From assembly GCA_023390705.1 (NCBI GenBank), contig JAEWCI010000462.1, positions 1 through 7,002 of the forward strand: a stretch of DNA of 7,002 bases. Direction: 5' to 3'. Under the pieces are notes generated by a model that ran no database searches, had not been told where the DNA came from, and was given only the letters and a program-made list of their open reading frames with translations. Below, piece after piece: positions 1-6,291 of this stretch; position 1 is the stretch's first letter; each line of letters opens with the position of its first letter. This DNA comes from Pseudomonadota bacterium (GTDB lineage Bacteria; Pseudomonadota; Alphaproteobacteria; Acetobacterales; Acetobacteraceae). The translations under genes and the position numbers were made by a program.

Positions 1-347
1 GCCTCGGGCAGCGCCTCGAAGGCCATGCGGGTGCCGGCCAGGGCGCCGGCCGCCATCAGGAAGGGCAGAATGGTGCCAAGGTCGGCCGCCAGATGCGCGG
101 CCAGCCCGGTGGCGGCCGCCATGATCCAGGAAGCCCGCTTCGTATCGCCCTGCCTGCCGCGCCGCAGCACCCGCGCGGCCAGCACCGTGCCGCCCAGGCC
201 CAGCACCGAGCCCAGGACGATCCGCTCATCGCCGCCGAGCGCCGCGACGAGGGCCGCCGGCAGCAAGGGCCAGGCATAGAAGGGCAGGCCGAGCCCGCGC
301 AGCCGGGCACGCAGCCCCACCATCCCGCCGAGCGCCTGGCCGAGCAT
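1..347 (-). CDS. Unknown multi-pass membrane protein, C-terminus beyond the left edge
   Basis: I do not recognise this protein. Read leftwards from the ATG at 347-345, the frame stays open for 115 codons and runs off the window, so the C-terminus is missing. The translation begins MLGQALGGMVGLRARLRG, a basic amphipathic start. Four hydrophobic stretches follow, at about residues 21-39, 43-62, 72-90 and 94-110, separated by charged turns such as RRGRQGDTKR (about 62-71). That pattern suggests a small integral inner-membrane protein. Its start codon shares one base with the TGA of the 48-codon gene before it (TGATG), so translation is probably coupled to that gene and no separate ribosome site is expected. 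The frame was chosen because it continues directly from the upstream small gene and gives a coherent alternation of hydrophobic and basic segments. Other minus-strand frames here give only Arg/Trp/Pro/Cys-rich strings. The function is unknown. Confidence 0.6.
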   Translation of the reverse strand, partial: MLGQALGGMVGLRARLRGLGLPFYAWPLLPAALVAALGGDERIVLGSVLGLGGTVLAARVLRRGRQGDTKRASWIMAAATGLAAHLAADLGTILPFLMAAGALAGTRMAFEALPE

Positions 348-493
348 CAGTGGAACAGCGAACCGAAGGCGCGGAACAGCGCGATGACGCTGACCAGGAA
401 GGTGCTCGCGGTCAGCAGCAGGCTGCCGCCGGCCCAGACCAGGGGCGTGGCGAGGCTCGGGGCAGCGGGGGGATGTTCGTTGCGCCTTTCCAT
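347..493 (-). CDS. Small single-pass membrane protein of 48 residues, unknown function
   Basis: This short frame runs from ATG at 493-491 to TGA at 349-347. The N-terminus is polar and proline-rich (MERRNEHPPAAPSLATP), followed by one strongly hydrophobic segment at about residues 17-41 containing VWAGGSLLLTAS and FLVSVIALF. The tail is short (RAFGSLFH). It should be a single-pass membrane peptide with the charged N-terminus in the cytoplasm. No ATG, GTG or TTG lies in frame between this ATG and the stop codon ten codons upstream, so the start is forced if the gene is real. No clear Shine-Dalgarno sequence precedes it. It overlaps the next membrane gene by one base (TGATG), the best argument that it is translated. 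It could be a subunit or regulator of that partner. I do not recognise the family. Confidence 0.55.
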   Translation of the reverse strand: MERRNEHPPAAPSLATPLVWAGGSLLLTASTFLVSVIALFRAFGSLFH

Positions 494-581
494 GGCCGTT
501 AGATGCCCCGCGGCCGTGGCGGATCAAGCGCCGCGCGGGTAACGATGCGTGACAATGCCGGGCATCGAGAGGAGCGACAGC
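494..581. promoter_or_regulatory. Divergent intergenic region between the small membrane gene and the dehydrogenase gene
   Basis: These 88 bp separate two divergently transcribed units, so by position they should carry promoters for both. I could not pick out a convincing -35/-10 pair on either strand. An inverted repeat, CGATGC at 543-548 and GCATCG at 562-567, is separated by 13 bp, and inside it lies an 11-bp palindrome, ATGCCGGGCAT (555-565). Both sit just before the plus-strand ribosome-binding site. Confidence 0.4.
567..574 (+). promoter_or_regulatory. Ribosome-binding site that fixes the dehydrogenase start at 582
   Basis: GAGAGGAG ends 7 bases before the ATG at 582. It decides between that ATG and the in-frame GTG at 549 and ATG at 555, neither of which has such a site. 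The protein made from 582 also begins four residues before the first beta strand of the NAD-binding fold, as expected for this family. Confidence 0.8.
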
Positions 582-1517
582 ATGACCGACCGAATCGCCG
601 TGGTGGGCGCCGGGCTGATCGGCCGCGCCTGGGCCATGGTCTTCGCCCGCGCCGGGCTGGAGGTGCGCCTGTGGGACAAGGTCCCGGGCGTGGCAGAGGG
701 TTCGCTCGGCACCATCCGCGAGAGGCTGGCCGATCTCCGCGCCGCCGGGCTGGTGCGGGAGGCGCCGGAGGCGATCGCCGCCCGCATCACCGCCTGCCCC
801 GGCCTGGCCGAATGCGTCACCGGCGCGACCCATGTGCAGGAGAACGGGCCGGAACGCCTGGCGCCAAAGCAGGAGCTGTTCGCCGAACTTGACCGGCTCT
901 GCCCGCCCGGGGTGGTGCTGGCCAGCTCGACCTCCGGCATTCCGGCCAGCGAATTCACCGGCAATCTGGCCGGCCGGTCCCGGTGCCTCGTCGCCCATCC
1001 GGTGAACCCGCCCTATCTGGTGCCGCTGGTGGAACTGGTGGGCGCGCCCTGGACCGACCCGGCCGTGGTGGCACGCACCCGTGCGCTGATGGAGCGCGTC
1101 GGCCAGGTGCCGGTGACGGCGCACAAGGAAACCCGCGGCTTCGTGCTGAACCGGCTGCAGGCGGCCCTGGTGGCGGAAGCCTTCCGCCTGGTGCGTGACG
1201 GGGTGATGAGCGTGGAGGACGTGGACCGCTGCGTGAAGGACGGGCTGGGCCTGCGCTGGTCCTTCATGGGGCCCTTCGAGACCATCGACCTGAACGCCCC
1301 GGGCGGCGTGGCGGATTACGCCGAGCGCTTCGGCCCGCTGATGGGCGGCATCACCGATGAACAGGCCCCCTACCACTACGATGCACCCACCGTGGGCGCC
1401 GTCACCGCGGAACGCCGTGCCGCGCTGCCACTGGAGAAAATCGAGGAGCGCAGCGCCTGGCGCGACCGCCGGCTGATGGCGCTGGTGGCGCACAAGCGGG
1501 GCCAGGGGCAGGGCTGA
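582..1517 (+). CDS. 3-hydroxyacyl-CoA dehydrogenase family protein, lambda-crystallin / L-gulonate 3-dehydrogenase type
   Basis: This 311-residue cytoplasmic enzyme should oxidise a secondary hydroxyl group with NAD+. An N-terminal Rossmann domain (about 1-180) starts IAVVGAGLIGRAW, with the dinucleotide motif GAGLIG at 9-14 and an acidic residue after the second strand (D32), which favours NAD+ over NADP+. The family's active-site elements follow in order: Ser in ASSTSG (S116), His in HPVNPPYLVPLVELV (H139) with E151, and Asn in GFVLNRLQ (N190). The helical C-terminal domain contains GLGLRWSFMGPFETIDLNAPGG (split here as GLGLRWSFMGP, about 221-231, then FETIDLNAPGG), typical of the CRYL1-like branch. 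Length matches that branch (about 310-320) and not the long fatty-acid-oxidation fusion proteins. The substrate cannot be read from sequence: L-gulonate, L-carnitine or a short hydroxyacyl compound are possible. The gene ends 5 bp before the downstream membrane-protein gene. Confidence 0.92.
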   Translation: MTDRIAVVGAGLIGRAWAMVFARAGLEVRLWDKVPGVAEGSLGTIRERLADLRAAGLVREAPEAIAARITACPGLAECVTGATHVQENGPERLAPKQELFAELDRLCPPGVVLASSTSGIPASEFTGNLAGRSRCLVAHPVNPPYLVPLVELVGAPWTDPAVVARTRALMERVGQVPVTAHKETRGFVLNRLQAALVAEAFRLVRDGVMSVEDVDRCVKDGLGLRWSFMGPFETIDLNAPGGVADYAERFGPLMGGITDEQAPYHYDAPTVGAVTAERRAALPLEKIEERSAWRDRRLMALVAHKRGQGQG

Positions 1518-1522
1518 GCAGC

Positions 1523-2818
1523 ATGGAGTGGTCCGGCCCGCTTCATCGCCTCGGCCTGGCATTGGCGATCGGCCTGCTGGTCGGCGCCGAGCGCCATTGG
1601 CGGGAGCGGGACGAAGCGGCCGGCAAGCGCACGGCGGGGGTGCGCACCTTCGGCATCACCGGGCTGCTGGGTGGCATCGCGGGTGCGCTGGCCGCGACCC
1701 CTGCCCTGGCCGGCGGACTCGCGGGGTTGCTGCTGGGGCTGTGCTTCCTGGGCCACGGGATCGCGGTACTGGCCTTCAAGCTGCGCGAGGCGGAGGCGGA
1801 GGGCCACTTCAGCGTCACCTCCGTGGTCGCCGCCCAGGTCACCTTCCTGCTCGGCGCGCTGGCCATGCTGGGCGACATGCGCCTGGCCGGCGCCGGGGCA
1901 GTGATCATGACGGCGCTGCTGGCCAGCCGGGAATCGCTGCACGGTTTCATGAGCAGGCTGCGCTGGGTGGAATTGCGGTCCGCCCTGTTGCTGCTGACCA
2001 TGACGCTGGTGGCGCTGCCGCTGATCCCGGACCGGCCGGTCGCCGCGCTGGGCGGGCTGAACCCGGCGCGGACCTGGACGCTGGCGGTGATCCTGGGGGC
2101 GGTTTCCTTCCTGGGCTATGCCGCGGTCCGGCTGTTCGGGGACCACCTTGGCAGGCTGCTGGCGGGGGCGGCGACGGGGCTGGTTTCCTCCACCGCTGCA
2201 ACCCTGACCAATGCACGGGCCGCCCATGCCGCACCCGAGGCGGCGGTGCCGCTGGCCGTGGGGGCGCTGGTGGCGGGCGCCGTCTCCTGCCTGCGCACCG
2301 CCGCGCTGGGCTGGGCGATGGCCCCCGCCATGGGGGCCCTGCTGGTCCCTTCCCTGCTGGCGGCGGCCGCGGTGCAGGGGCTGCCGGCACTGGCCTTGCT
2401 GCGGCGGCCGGGTACGCAGCCGGATACGCGGCCGGGCGCGCCGCCACCGACGCCCGCCTTCGCCGGCAATCCCTTCGAATTGCTGGCCGTGTTGCAAATG
2501 GCCGGACTGCTGGCCCTGGTGGGGCTGGCCGGGCAATGGGCAGCCGGGCGCTTCGGAGAGGCCGGGGTCTTCATGGTGGCGGCGCTGACCGCGCTGGCCG
2601 ATGTGGACGCGGTGACGCTCACCATGGCGGAGATGGTGCCGGTGGCGCTGGCGGCGGAAAGCGCCGCGGCTGCGGTGGCCGTGGCGGTCGGCGCCAATCT
2701 CCTGGCGAAATCCGGCTATGCCCTGGCACTGGGCAGCCGGGACTTCATCCTGGTCTTCGTCGGAGTTTCCCTGGCGGCGCTGCTGGCCGGGGCGGCGGGG
2801 TTGTGGCTGGCGATGTGA
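1523..2818 (+). CDS. MgtC/SapB family membrane protein with C-terminal DUF4010 domain
   Basis: This is a 431-residue, very hydrophobic inner-membrane protein of the two-domain MgtC/SapB-DUF4010 type. The N-terminal MgtC-like part (about 5-145) has the family pattern GLLVGAERHWRERD (17-30) followed by AGVRTFGITGLLGG (38-51). The DUF4010 part (about 175-420) shows its conserved blocks: LNPARTWTL (179-187), SFLGYAAVRLFG (195-206), GLVSSTAATLTNAR (219-232), NPFELLAVLQ (316-325) and ALTALADVDAVTLT (354-367). A proline-rich loop (about 295-312) links two membrane bundles, and roughly ten or more membrane segments are visible. MgtC proteins are tied to magnesium limitation and, in pathogens, to intracellular survival by regulating ATP synthase, but the DUF4010 fusion has no firm function that I know of. 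The ATG at 1523 follows the upstream stop by 5 bp with only a weak purine-rich ribosome site, so translation is probably coupled. Confidence 0.9.
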   Translation: MEWSGPLHRLGLALAIGLLVGAERHWRERDEAAGKRTAGVRTFGITGLLGGIAGALAATPALAGGLAGLLLGLCFLGHGIAVLAFKLREAEAEGHFSVTSVVAAQVTFLLGALAMLGDMRLAGAGAVIMTALLASRESLHGFMSRLRWVELRSALLLLTMTLVALPLIPDRPVAALGGLNPARTWTLAVILGAVSFLGYAAVRLFGDHLGRLLAGAATGLVSSTAATLTNARAAHAAPEAAVPLAVGALVAGAVSCLRTAALGWAMAPAMGALLVPSLLAAAAVQGLPALALLRRPGTQPDTRPGAPPPTPAFAGNPFELLAVLQMAGLLALVGLAGQWAAGRFGEAGVFMVAALTALADVDAVTLTMAEMVPVALAAESAAAAVAVAVGANLLAKSGYALALGSRDFILVFVGVSLAALLAGAAGLWLAM

Positions 2819-2841
2819 AGCGCCCTGGGGCAGAGGCCGTA

Positions 2842-2861
2842 GCCGGACCGCCAGGTCCGGC
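2842..2861 (+). terminator. GC hairpin 24 bp after the MgtC-like gene, possible terminator
   Basis: GCCGGACC (2842-2849), loop GCCA, and GGTCCGGC (2854-2861) form a perfect 8-bp stem on a 4-base loop. No T tract follows, so a classical intrinsic terminator is not shown. It may work as a GC-rich pause or 3'-end stabiliser. The position, just past the stop of the plus-strand unit, is what supports the call. Confidence 0.5.
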
Positions 2862-2879
2862 CACCCTGCAACATCACCC

Positions 2880-2910
2880 CCGGGCGCCCTTCGCCCGGCC
2901 CGAAGGCCGG
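2880..2910 (-). terminator. Overlapping hairpins after livM, including a TTCG tetraloop stem
   Basis: On the minus strand, CCGGCC-TTCG-GGCCGG (2910-2895) is a 6-bp stem closed by the very stable C(UUCG)G tetraloop, 26 bases past the livM stop. It overlaps a second stem, CCGGGCG with CGCCCGG (2880-2886 and 2892-2898, 5-base loop). The two share bases, so only one can form at a time. No T run follows either. They probably mark the 3' end of the liv operon transcript and may also stop transcription arriving from the plus strand. Confidence 0.5.
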
Positions 2911-2936
2911 CGCGGGCAGGCGCCGCAGGGCGTGGC

Positions 2937-3929
2937 CTACAGCTTCACCCGCAGCAGGTTGCCGATCTCACCCACCAGGCCGCGGCGGAAGACCAGCACG
3001 CAGGCGACGAAGATGATGCCCTGGATGACCGTGACCCAGGCGCCCATCTCGGCCAGGTAGTTCTGCATGGTCACGATCACCGCCGCGCCAACCACCGGGC
3101 CGAAGACCGTGCCAAGGCCACCCACCAGCGTCATCAGCACCACCTCGCCGGACATGGACCAGTGCACATCGGTCAGTGTGGCGATGCCGAAGACCAGGGA
3201 CTTCGTGGCGCCCGCCACCCCCGCCAGCGTGGCGGAGATGATGAAGGCCAGCAGCTTGTAGTCATCCGTCCGGTAGCCCAGGGATGTCGCGCGGGGCTCA
3301 TTCTCCCGGATCGCCTTCAATACCTGGCCAAAGGGTGAATGCACCACGCGGTGGATCAGCAGGAAGCTGCCGAGGAACACCGCCGCCACCAGCCAGTACA
3401 TGGTGATGTCGCGATCCAGGGAGATCAGGCCAAACAGGTCGCCGCGGGGAATGGCCTGGATGCCGTCCTCGCCGCCGGTGAAGGGCGCCTGGACGCAGAA
3501 GAAATAGATCATCTGCGCCAGCGCCAGGGTGATCATGGCGAAGTAGATGCCCTGGCGGCGGATGGCGATCCAGCCGAAGACCGCACCCAGGCCGCCCGCC
3601 ACCAAGCCACCGAGGATGATCGCCAGTTCCGGCGAAAGGCCCCAGGCCTTGGCGGCATGGCCGGCCAGGTAGCCGCCCATGCCGAAATAGGCGGCATGAC
3701 CGAAAGAAAGCAGCCCGACATATCCAATGAGCAGGTTGAAGGCACAGGCGAACAGCGCGAAGCACATCAGCTTCATCAGGAAGACCGGGTAGAGCACGAA
3801 GGGCCCTACCACCACGAAGGCGACCATCACCAGCAAGGCGCCTAGCTGCGCCCGGGAGAATCCCCACAGGCCCTCGGCTTCCTGGGTTGCGCCGCCGATG
3901 CTGCCGGCGGTGATGGAAACATTGGCCAT
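2937..3929 (-). CDS. livM: Branched-chain amino acid type ABC transporter permease, LivM family
   Basis: This 330-residue protein is the second integral membrane subunit of a HAAT/Liv-type ABC importer, pairing with LivH to form the solute path. After a polar N-terminus (1-25), hydrophobic segments run through to about residue 313. The LivM signature LLSFGHAAYFGMGGY lies at 73-87 and GIYFAMITLALAQMIYF at 127-143. The TGGEDGI turn (151-157) and the ATPase-docking loop GQVLKAIRENEPRATSLGY (201-219) are also typical, as is EVVLMTLVGGLGTVFGPVVG (262-281). Length is in the usual range, and there is no fused ATPase domain at the C-terminus (LLRVKL). The ATG at 3929 is 3 bases after the livH stop and has a strong ribosome site, GGGAGGG at 3944-3938, inside the end of livH. 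That site should keep livM translated even though livH carries a nonsense codon. The true substrate is not evident. Confidence 0.93.
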   Translation of the reverse strand: MANVSITAGSIGGATQEAEGLWGFSRAQLGALLVMVAFVVVGPFVLYPVFLMKLMCFALFACAFNLLIGYVGLLSFGHAAYFGMGGYLAGHAAKAWGLSPELAIILGGLVAGGLGAVFGWIAIRRQGIYFAMITLALAQMIYFFCVQAPFTGGEDGIQAIPRGDLFGLISLDRDITMYWLVAAVFLGSFLLIHRVVHSPFGQVLKAIRENEPRATSLGYRTDDYKLLAFIISATLAGVAGATKSLVFGIATLTDVHWSMSGEVVLMTLVGGLGTVFGPVVGAAVIVTMQNYLAEMGAWVTVIQGIIFVACVLVFRRGLVGEIGNLLRVKL

Positions 3930-3932
3930 GGC

Positions 3933-5021
3933 TCAGGCCCTCCCGAACAGGCCGGCGGGGCGTGCCAGCAGCACGATCGCCATGATGACGAAGATGACGG
4001 TGGCCGAGGCTTCGGGCCAGAAGACCTTGGTCAGGCCCTCCACGATGCCGAGGCCAAAGCCGGTGAGAATGGAGCCGAGGATGGAGCCCATGCCACCGAT
4101 CACCACCACGGCGAAGACCACGATGATGAGGTTGGTGCCCATTTGCGGGTTCACCTAATAGATGGGCGCCGCCAGCACGCCGCCGACGGCGGCCAGCGCC
4201 ACGCCGGCGCCGTAGGTGAGCGTCACCATGCGCGGCACGTTCACGCCGAAGGCCTGCACCAGATCCGCCCGTTCCGTCGCGGCGCGGAGATAGGCGCCGA
4301 GCCGGGTCTTCTCGATCAGCAGCCAGGTTGCCAGGCACAGCACCAGCGCGGAAACCACCACCCAGCCGCGATAGACCGGCATGAACATGAAGCCGAGATC
4401 CCAGGCGCCGCTGAGTTCGGGCGGGATGCGGTAGGGCAGGCCGGAGGAGCCGAACTGGTTGCGGAAGACGCCTTCGATGATCAGACCGATGCCGAAGGTG
4501 AGCAGCAGGCCGTAGAGATGGTCCAGCTTGTAGAGCTGACTGATCATCAGCCGCTCCAGCAATACGCCGGAGGCGCCGACCACCAGCGGGCCGACCAGCA
4601 GCGCCCACCAGTAGGACAACCCGTTGGGGAACAGCACGGCCAGCAGCCGGACCAGTGGCCCGCCATCCTCCAGCATGACGCTGGCGCTCCACAGAACGGC
4701 CAGCAGCACCGCAGCCCCGATCCGCAGGCCCTGCGGCAGGTTCAGGCGTTGCAGCAGCCAGTCCAGGACCAGCACGGCCAGCGGCACCAGCATCAGCACG
4801 AAGCCGATCTGCGCCGCCGCGGTATTGCCCAGGCCCAGGATCATCCAGGCGACGAAGGCGCCCATCATGAACTGGGCGCCATGGGCGAAGTTGATGATGT
4901 TGAGCAGCCCGAAGATGATCGCCAGGCCGAGCGACAGCATCGCGTAGAAGGCGCCGTTGATCAGCCCAAGCAACAACTGCCCGAACAGCAGCGGCGCGGG
5001 GATGCCGAATATCTCGTCCAT
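3933..5021 (-). pseudogene. livH: livH-type ABC transporter permease interrupted by an in-frame TAG
   Basis: This is the first membrane subunit of the Liv-type importer. The frame opens at ATG 5021-5019, 21 bp after the binding-protein stop, behind a weak CAGGA (5030-5026). It runs 288 codons to a TAG at 4157-4155. Without any shift, the same frame continues for 73 codons to TGA at 3935-3933. Family features lie on both sides of the stop. Before it are GLLNIINFAHGAQFMMGAF (38-56), LLLTFGIGLIIEGVFRNQFG (172-191) and the ATPase-docking loop LGAYLRAATERADLVQAFGV (241-260). After it are MGTNLIIVVFAVVVIGGMGS and the end RPAGLFGRA. The join reads APIY-stop-VNPQMG, where relatives commonly have APIYQVNP, so CAG to TAG is the simplest explanation. 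The truncated product would lack the last hydrophobic segments. An intact gene would give 362 residues. If the TAG is a base-call error, this is an ordinary livH. Confidence 0.85.
4155..4157 (-). other. Premature amber codon inside livH, followed at once by GTG
   Basis: The minus strand reads ATC TAT TAG GTG AAC CCG, so the TAG falls after codon 288. The next codon, GTG (4154-4152), could in principle restart translation of the 73-residue tail through termination-reinitiation, but no ribosome-binding site precedes it. Three other genes of this operon (livM and both binding proteins) use TAG as their normal stop, which argues against general amber suppression. Confidence 0.9.
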
Positions 5022-5042
5022 GGGGTCCTGCTCTGTGTCTTT

Positions 5043-6266
5043 CTAGCTGCGAACGAGGGGGCAGCCACCCTCACCCAGGGGGCGGAAGGCTTCCTCACCC
5101 GGAGTGGTTGCGGCCAATTTATAGAGGTCCCAGGGGTTGCGCGATTCCTGCGGCGACTTGACCTCGAACAGATAGGCCGGGTGGATCTTGCGGCCGTCCA
5201 CCCGGATATGGCCGGGGCCGAAGGCATCGTCGTCGCAGGGCATCGCCTTCATGCGGTTCACCGCCTCCAGCCCGCTGGCCTTGGCGGCGGCCACCCCCAT
5301 ATCGGCCACCGCCTTCAGGTAGTGCAGCACGGCACCGTAGCAGCCGGCCGGCACCATGGATGGCGGGCGGTCCTGGTTCTTGGCCCGCACCCGTTCGGTG
5401 AGCGCCCGGGTGCGGTCGTTGAGGTCCCAGTAGAAACTCTCGGTCAGCAACAGGCCCTGCGCCTGTTCCAGCCCCAGCGCCTTGATGTCCACCGTGCCCA
5501 TCAGCAGCGCCGCCAGCTTCATCGAGCGGTGCAGGCCGAATTCCCGCGCCCCCTTGATGCAGTTCACCGTGTCGGTCGAGGCATTGGCCAGGCCGAGCAC
5601 CTTGGCGCGGCTGGCCTGGGCCTGCAGCAGGAAGGCCGAGAAATCCGTGGTCGCCGGGAAGGGATAGCGCGCGGCACCGAGCACCCGCCCGCCCTGCGCC
5701 CTGACGAAATTGCCGGTGTCGCGTTCCAGCGCATGGCCGAAGGCATAGTCGGCGGTGATGAAGAACCAACTGTCGCCGCCGGTCTTCACCACCGCGGAGC
5801 CGGTGGACTTGGCCAGCATGTAGGTGTCGTAGGTCCAGTGCACCGTGTTCGGGCTGCACTGCGCGCCGGTGAGGTCCGAGGTCGCCGCCCCGGAATTCAG
5901 ATGGACCTTGTTCTTCTCCCGCGCGATCTGGTTGACCGCCAGCGCGACGGAGGAAGTAGGCAGGTCCACGACGGCATCCACGCCCTGGTCGAACCACTGC
6001 CGGGCGATGTTGGAGCCGACATCGGGCTTGTTCTGGTGGTCGGCCTGGAGAACCTCCACCTGGAAGCCGCGGTTGCCGAAATCCTGTACCGCCTGCTGGG
6101 TCAGCACCACGCTGCCCGGCCCGGTCGTATCCCGGTAGGGACCGGACATGTCGGTCAGCACCCCGAGGCGGATGGTGTTCGCCTGCGCCCGGGTTCGCGG
6201 GGGCACGCCGCCCAGCACCGTTGCGGCAGTGCCGGCGGCGAGCAATTGGCGGCGTGCGATGGTCAT
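5043..6266 (-). CDS. ABC transporter substrate-binding protein, branched-chain amino acid (type I periplasmic binding) family
   Basis: This 407-residue extracytoplasmic binding protein delivers solute to the LivH/LivM permease. The N-terminus MTIARRQLLAAGTAATVLGG carries an Arg pair (R5-R6), a short hydrophobic core and an Ala-x-Ala site (A27-Q28-A29), so it looks like a Tat-type signal peptide cleaved near residue 29. The mature protein opens with the family strand TIRLGVLTDMSGPYRDTTGPG (31-51; here TIRLGVLTDMSG then PYRDTTGPG). Then come GVDAVVDLPTSSVALAV (95-111), NSGAATSDLTGAQCSPNTVH (124-143) and DYAFGHALERD (173-183). Near the end are YLFEVKSPQES (365-375) and the tail GGCPLVRS. There is no lipobox. 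The ATG is supported by GAAGGGAGA (6280-6272), 5 bases upstream. The gene sits between a paralogous binding-protein gene and livH, 21 bp before livH. The ligand is not readable from sequence: branched-chain amino acids, amides or aromatic acids are all possible. Confidence 0.93.
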   Translation of the reverse strand: MTIARRQLLAAGTAATVLGGVPPRTRAQANTIRLGVLTDMSGPYRDTTGPGSVVLTQQAVQDFGNRGFQVEVLQADHQNKPDVGSNIARQWFDQGVDAVVDLPTSSVALAVNQIAREKNKVHLNSGAATSDLTGAQCSPNTVHWTYDTYMLAKSTGSAVVKTGGDSWFFITADYAFGHALERDTGNFVRAQGGRVLGAARYPFPATTDFSAFLLQAQASRAKVLGLANASTDTVNCIKGAREFGLHRSMKLAALLMGTVDIKALGLEQAQGLLLTESFYWDLNDRTRALTERVRAKNQDRPPSMVPAGCYGAVLHYLKAVADMGVAAAKASGLEAVNRMKAMPCDDDAFGPGHIRVDGRKIHPAYLFEVKSPQESRNPWDLYKLAATTPGEEAFRPLGEGGCPLVRS

Positions 6267-6271
6267 GGATG

Positions 6272-6280
6272 TCTCCCTTC
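6272..6280 (-). promoter_or_regulatory. Strong ribosome-binding site of the complete substrate-binding protein gene
   Basis: GAAGGGAGA on the minus strand lies 5 bases before the ATG at 6266. It is within the 25-bp gap after the stop of the preceding binding-protein gene and fixes the start of the signal peptide. Confidence 0.75.
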
Positions 6281-6291
6281 TGACGGTGCCT

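Noticed and set aside
494..540. A TTGATC box on the minus strand as a -35 element for the 48-codon gene, implying a leaderless transcript
   Set aside because: No acceptable -10 hexamer lies at the right spacing; the best candidate, CATCTA, matches the consensus poorly.
549..581. Upstream GTG (549) and ATG (555) as starts for the dehydrogenase
   Set aside because: The strong GAGAGGAG site fits only the ATG at 582, and the extra residues precede the normal start of the NAD-binding fold.
1376..2536. A 386-codon minus-strand frame opposite the dehydrogenase end and the MgtC-like gene
   Set aside because: It has low-complexity Gln/Arg/Gly/His composition, no recognisable motif, and is antisense to a gene with clear family blocks.
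1528..3060. A 510-codon plus-strand frame overlapping the MgtC-like gene
   Set aside because: It is a shadow in the +3 frame dominated by Gly, Arg and Ala, and it runs through the hairpin region into livM antisense.
4155..4157. Reassigned amber codon, for example pyrrolysine or general suppression
   Set aside because: The protein is an ordinary permease with no known need for a special residue, TAG ends three neighbouring genes normally, and a single CAG-to-TAG change explains the data more simply.
3298..4692. A 464-codon minus-strand frame overlapping livM and livH
   Set aside because: It is an Arg/Gly/His-rich shadow frame. It crosses the livH stop only because it is in another frame, so it does not explain the interruption.
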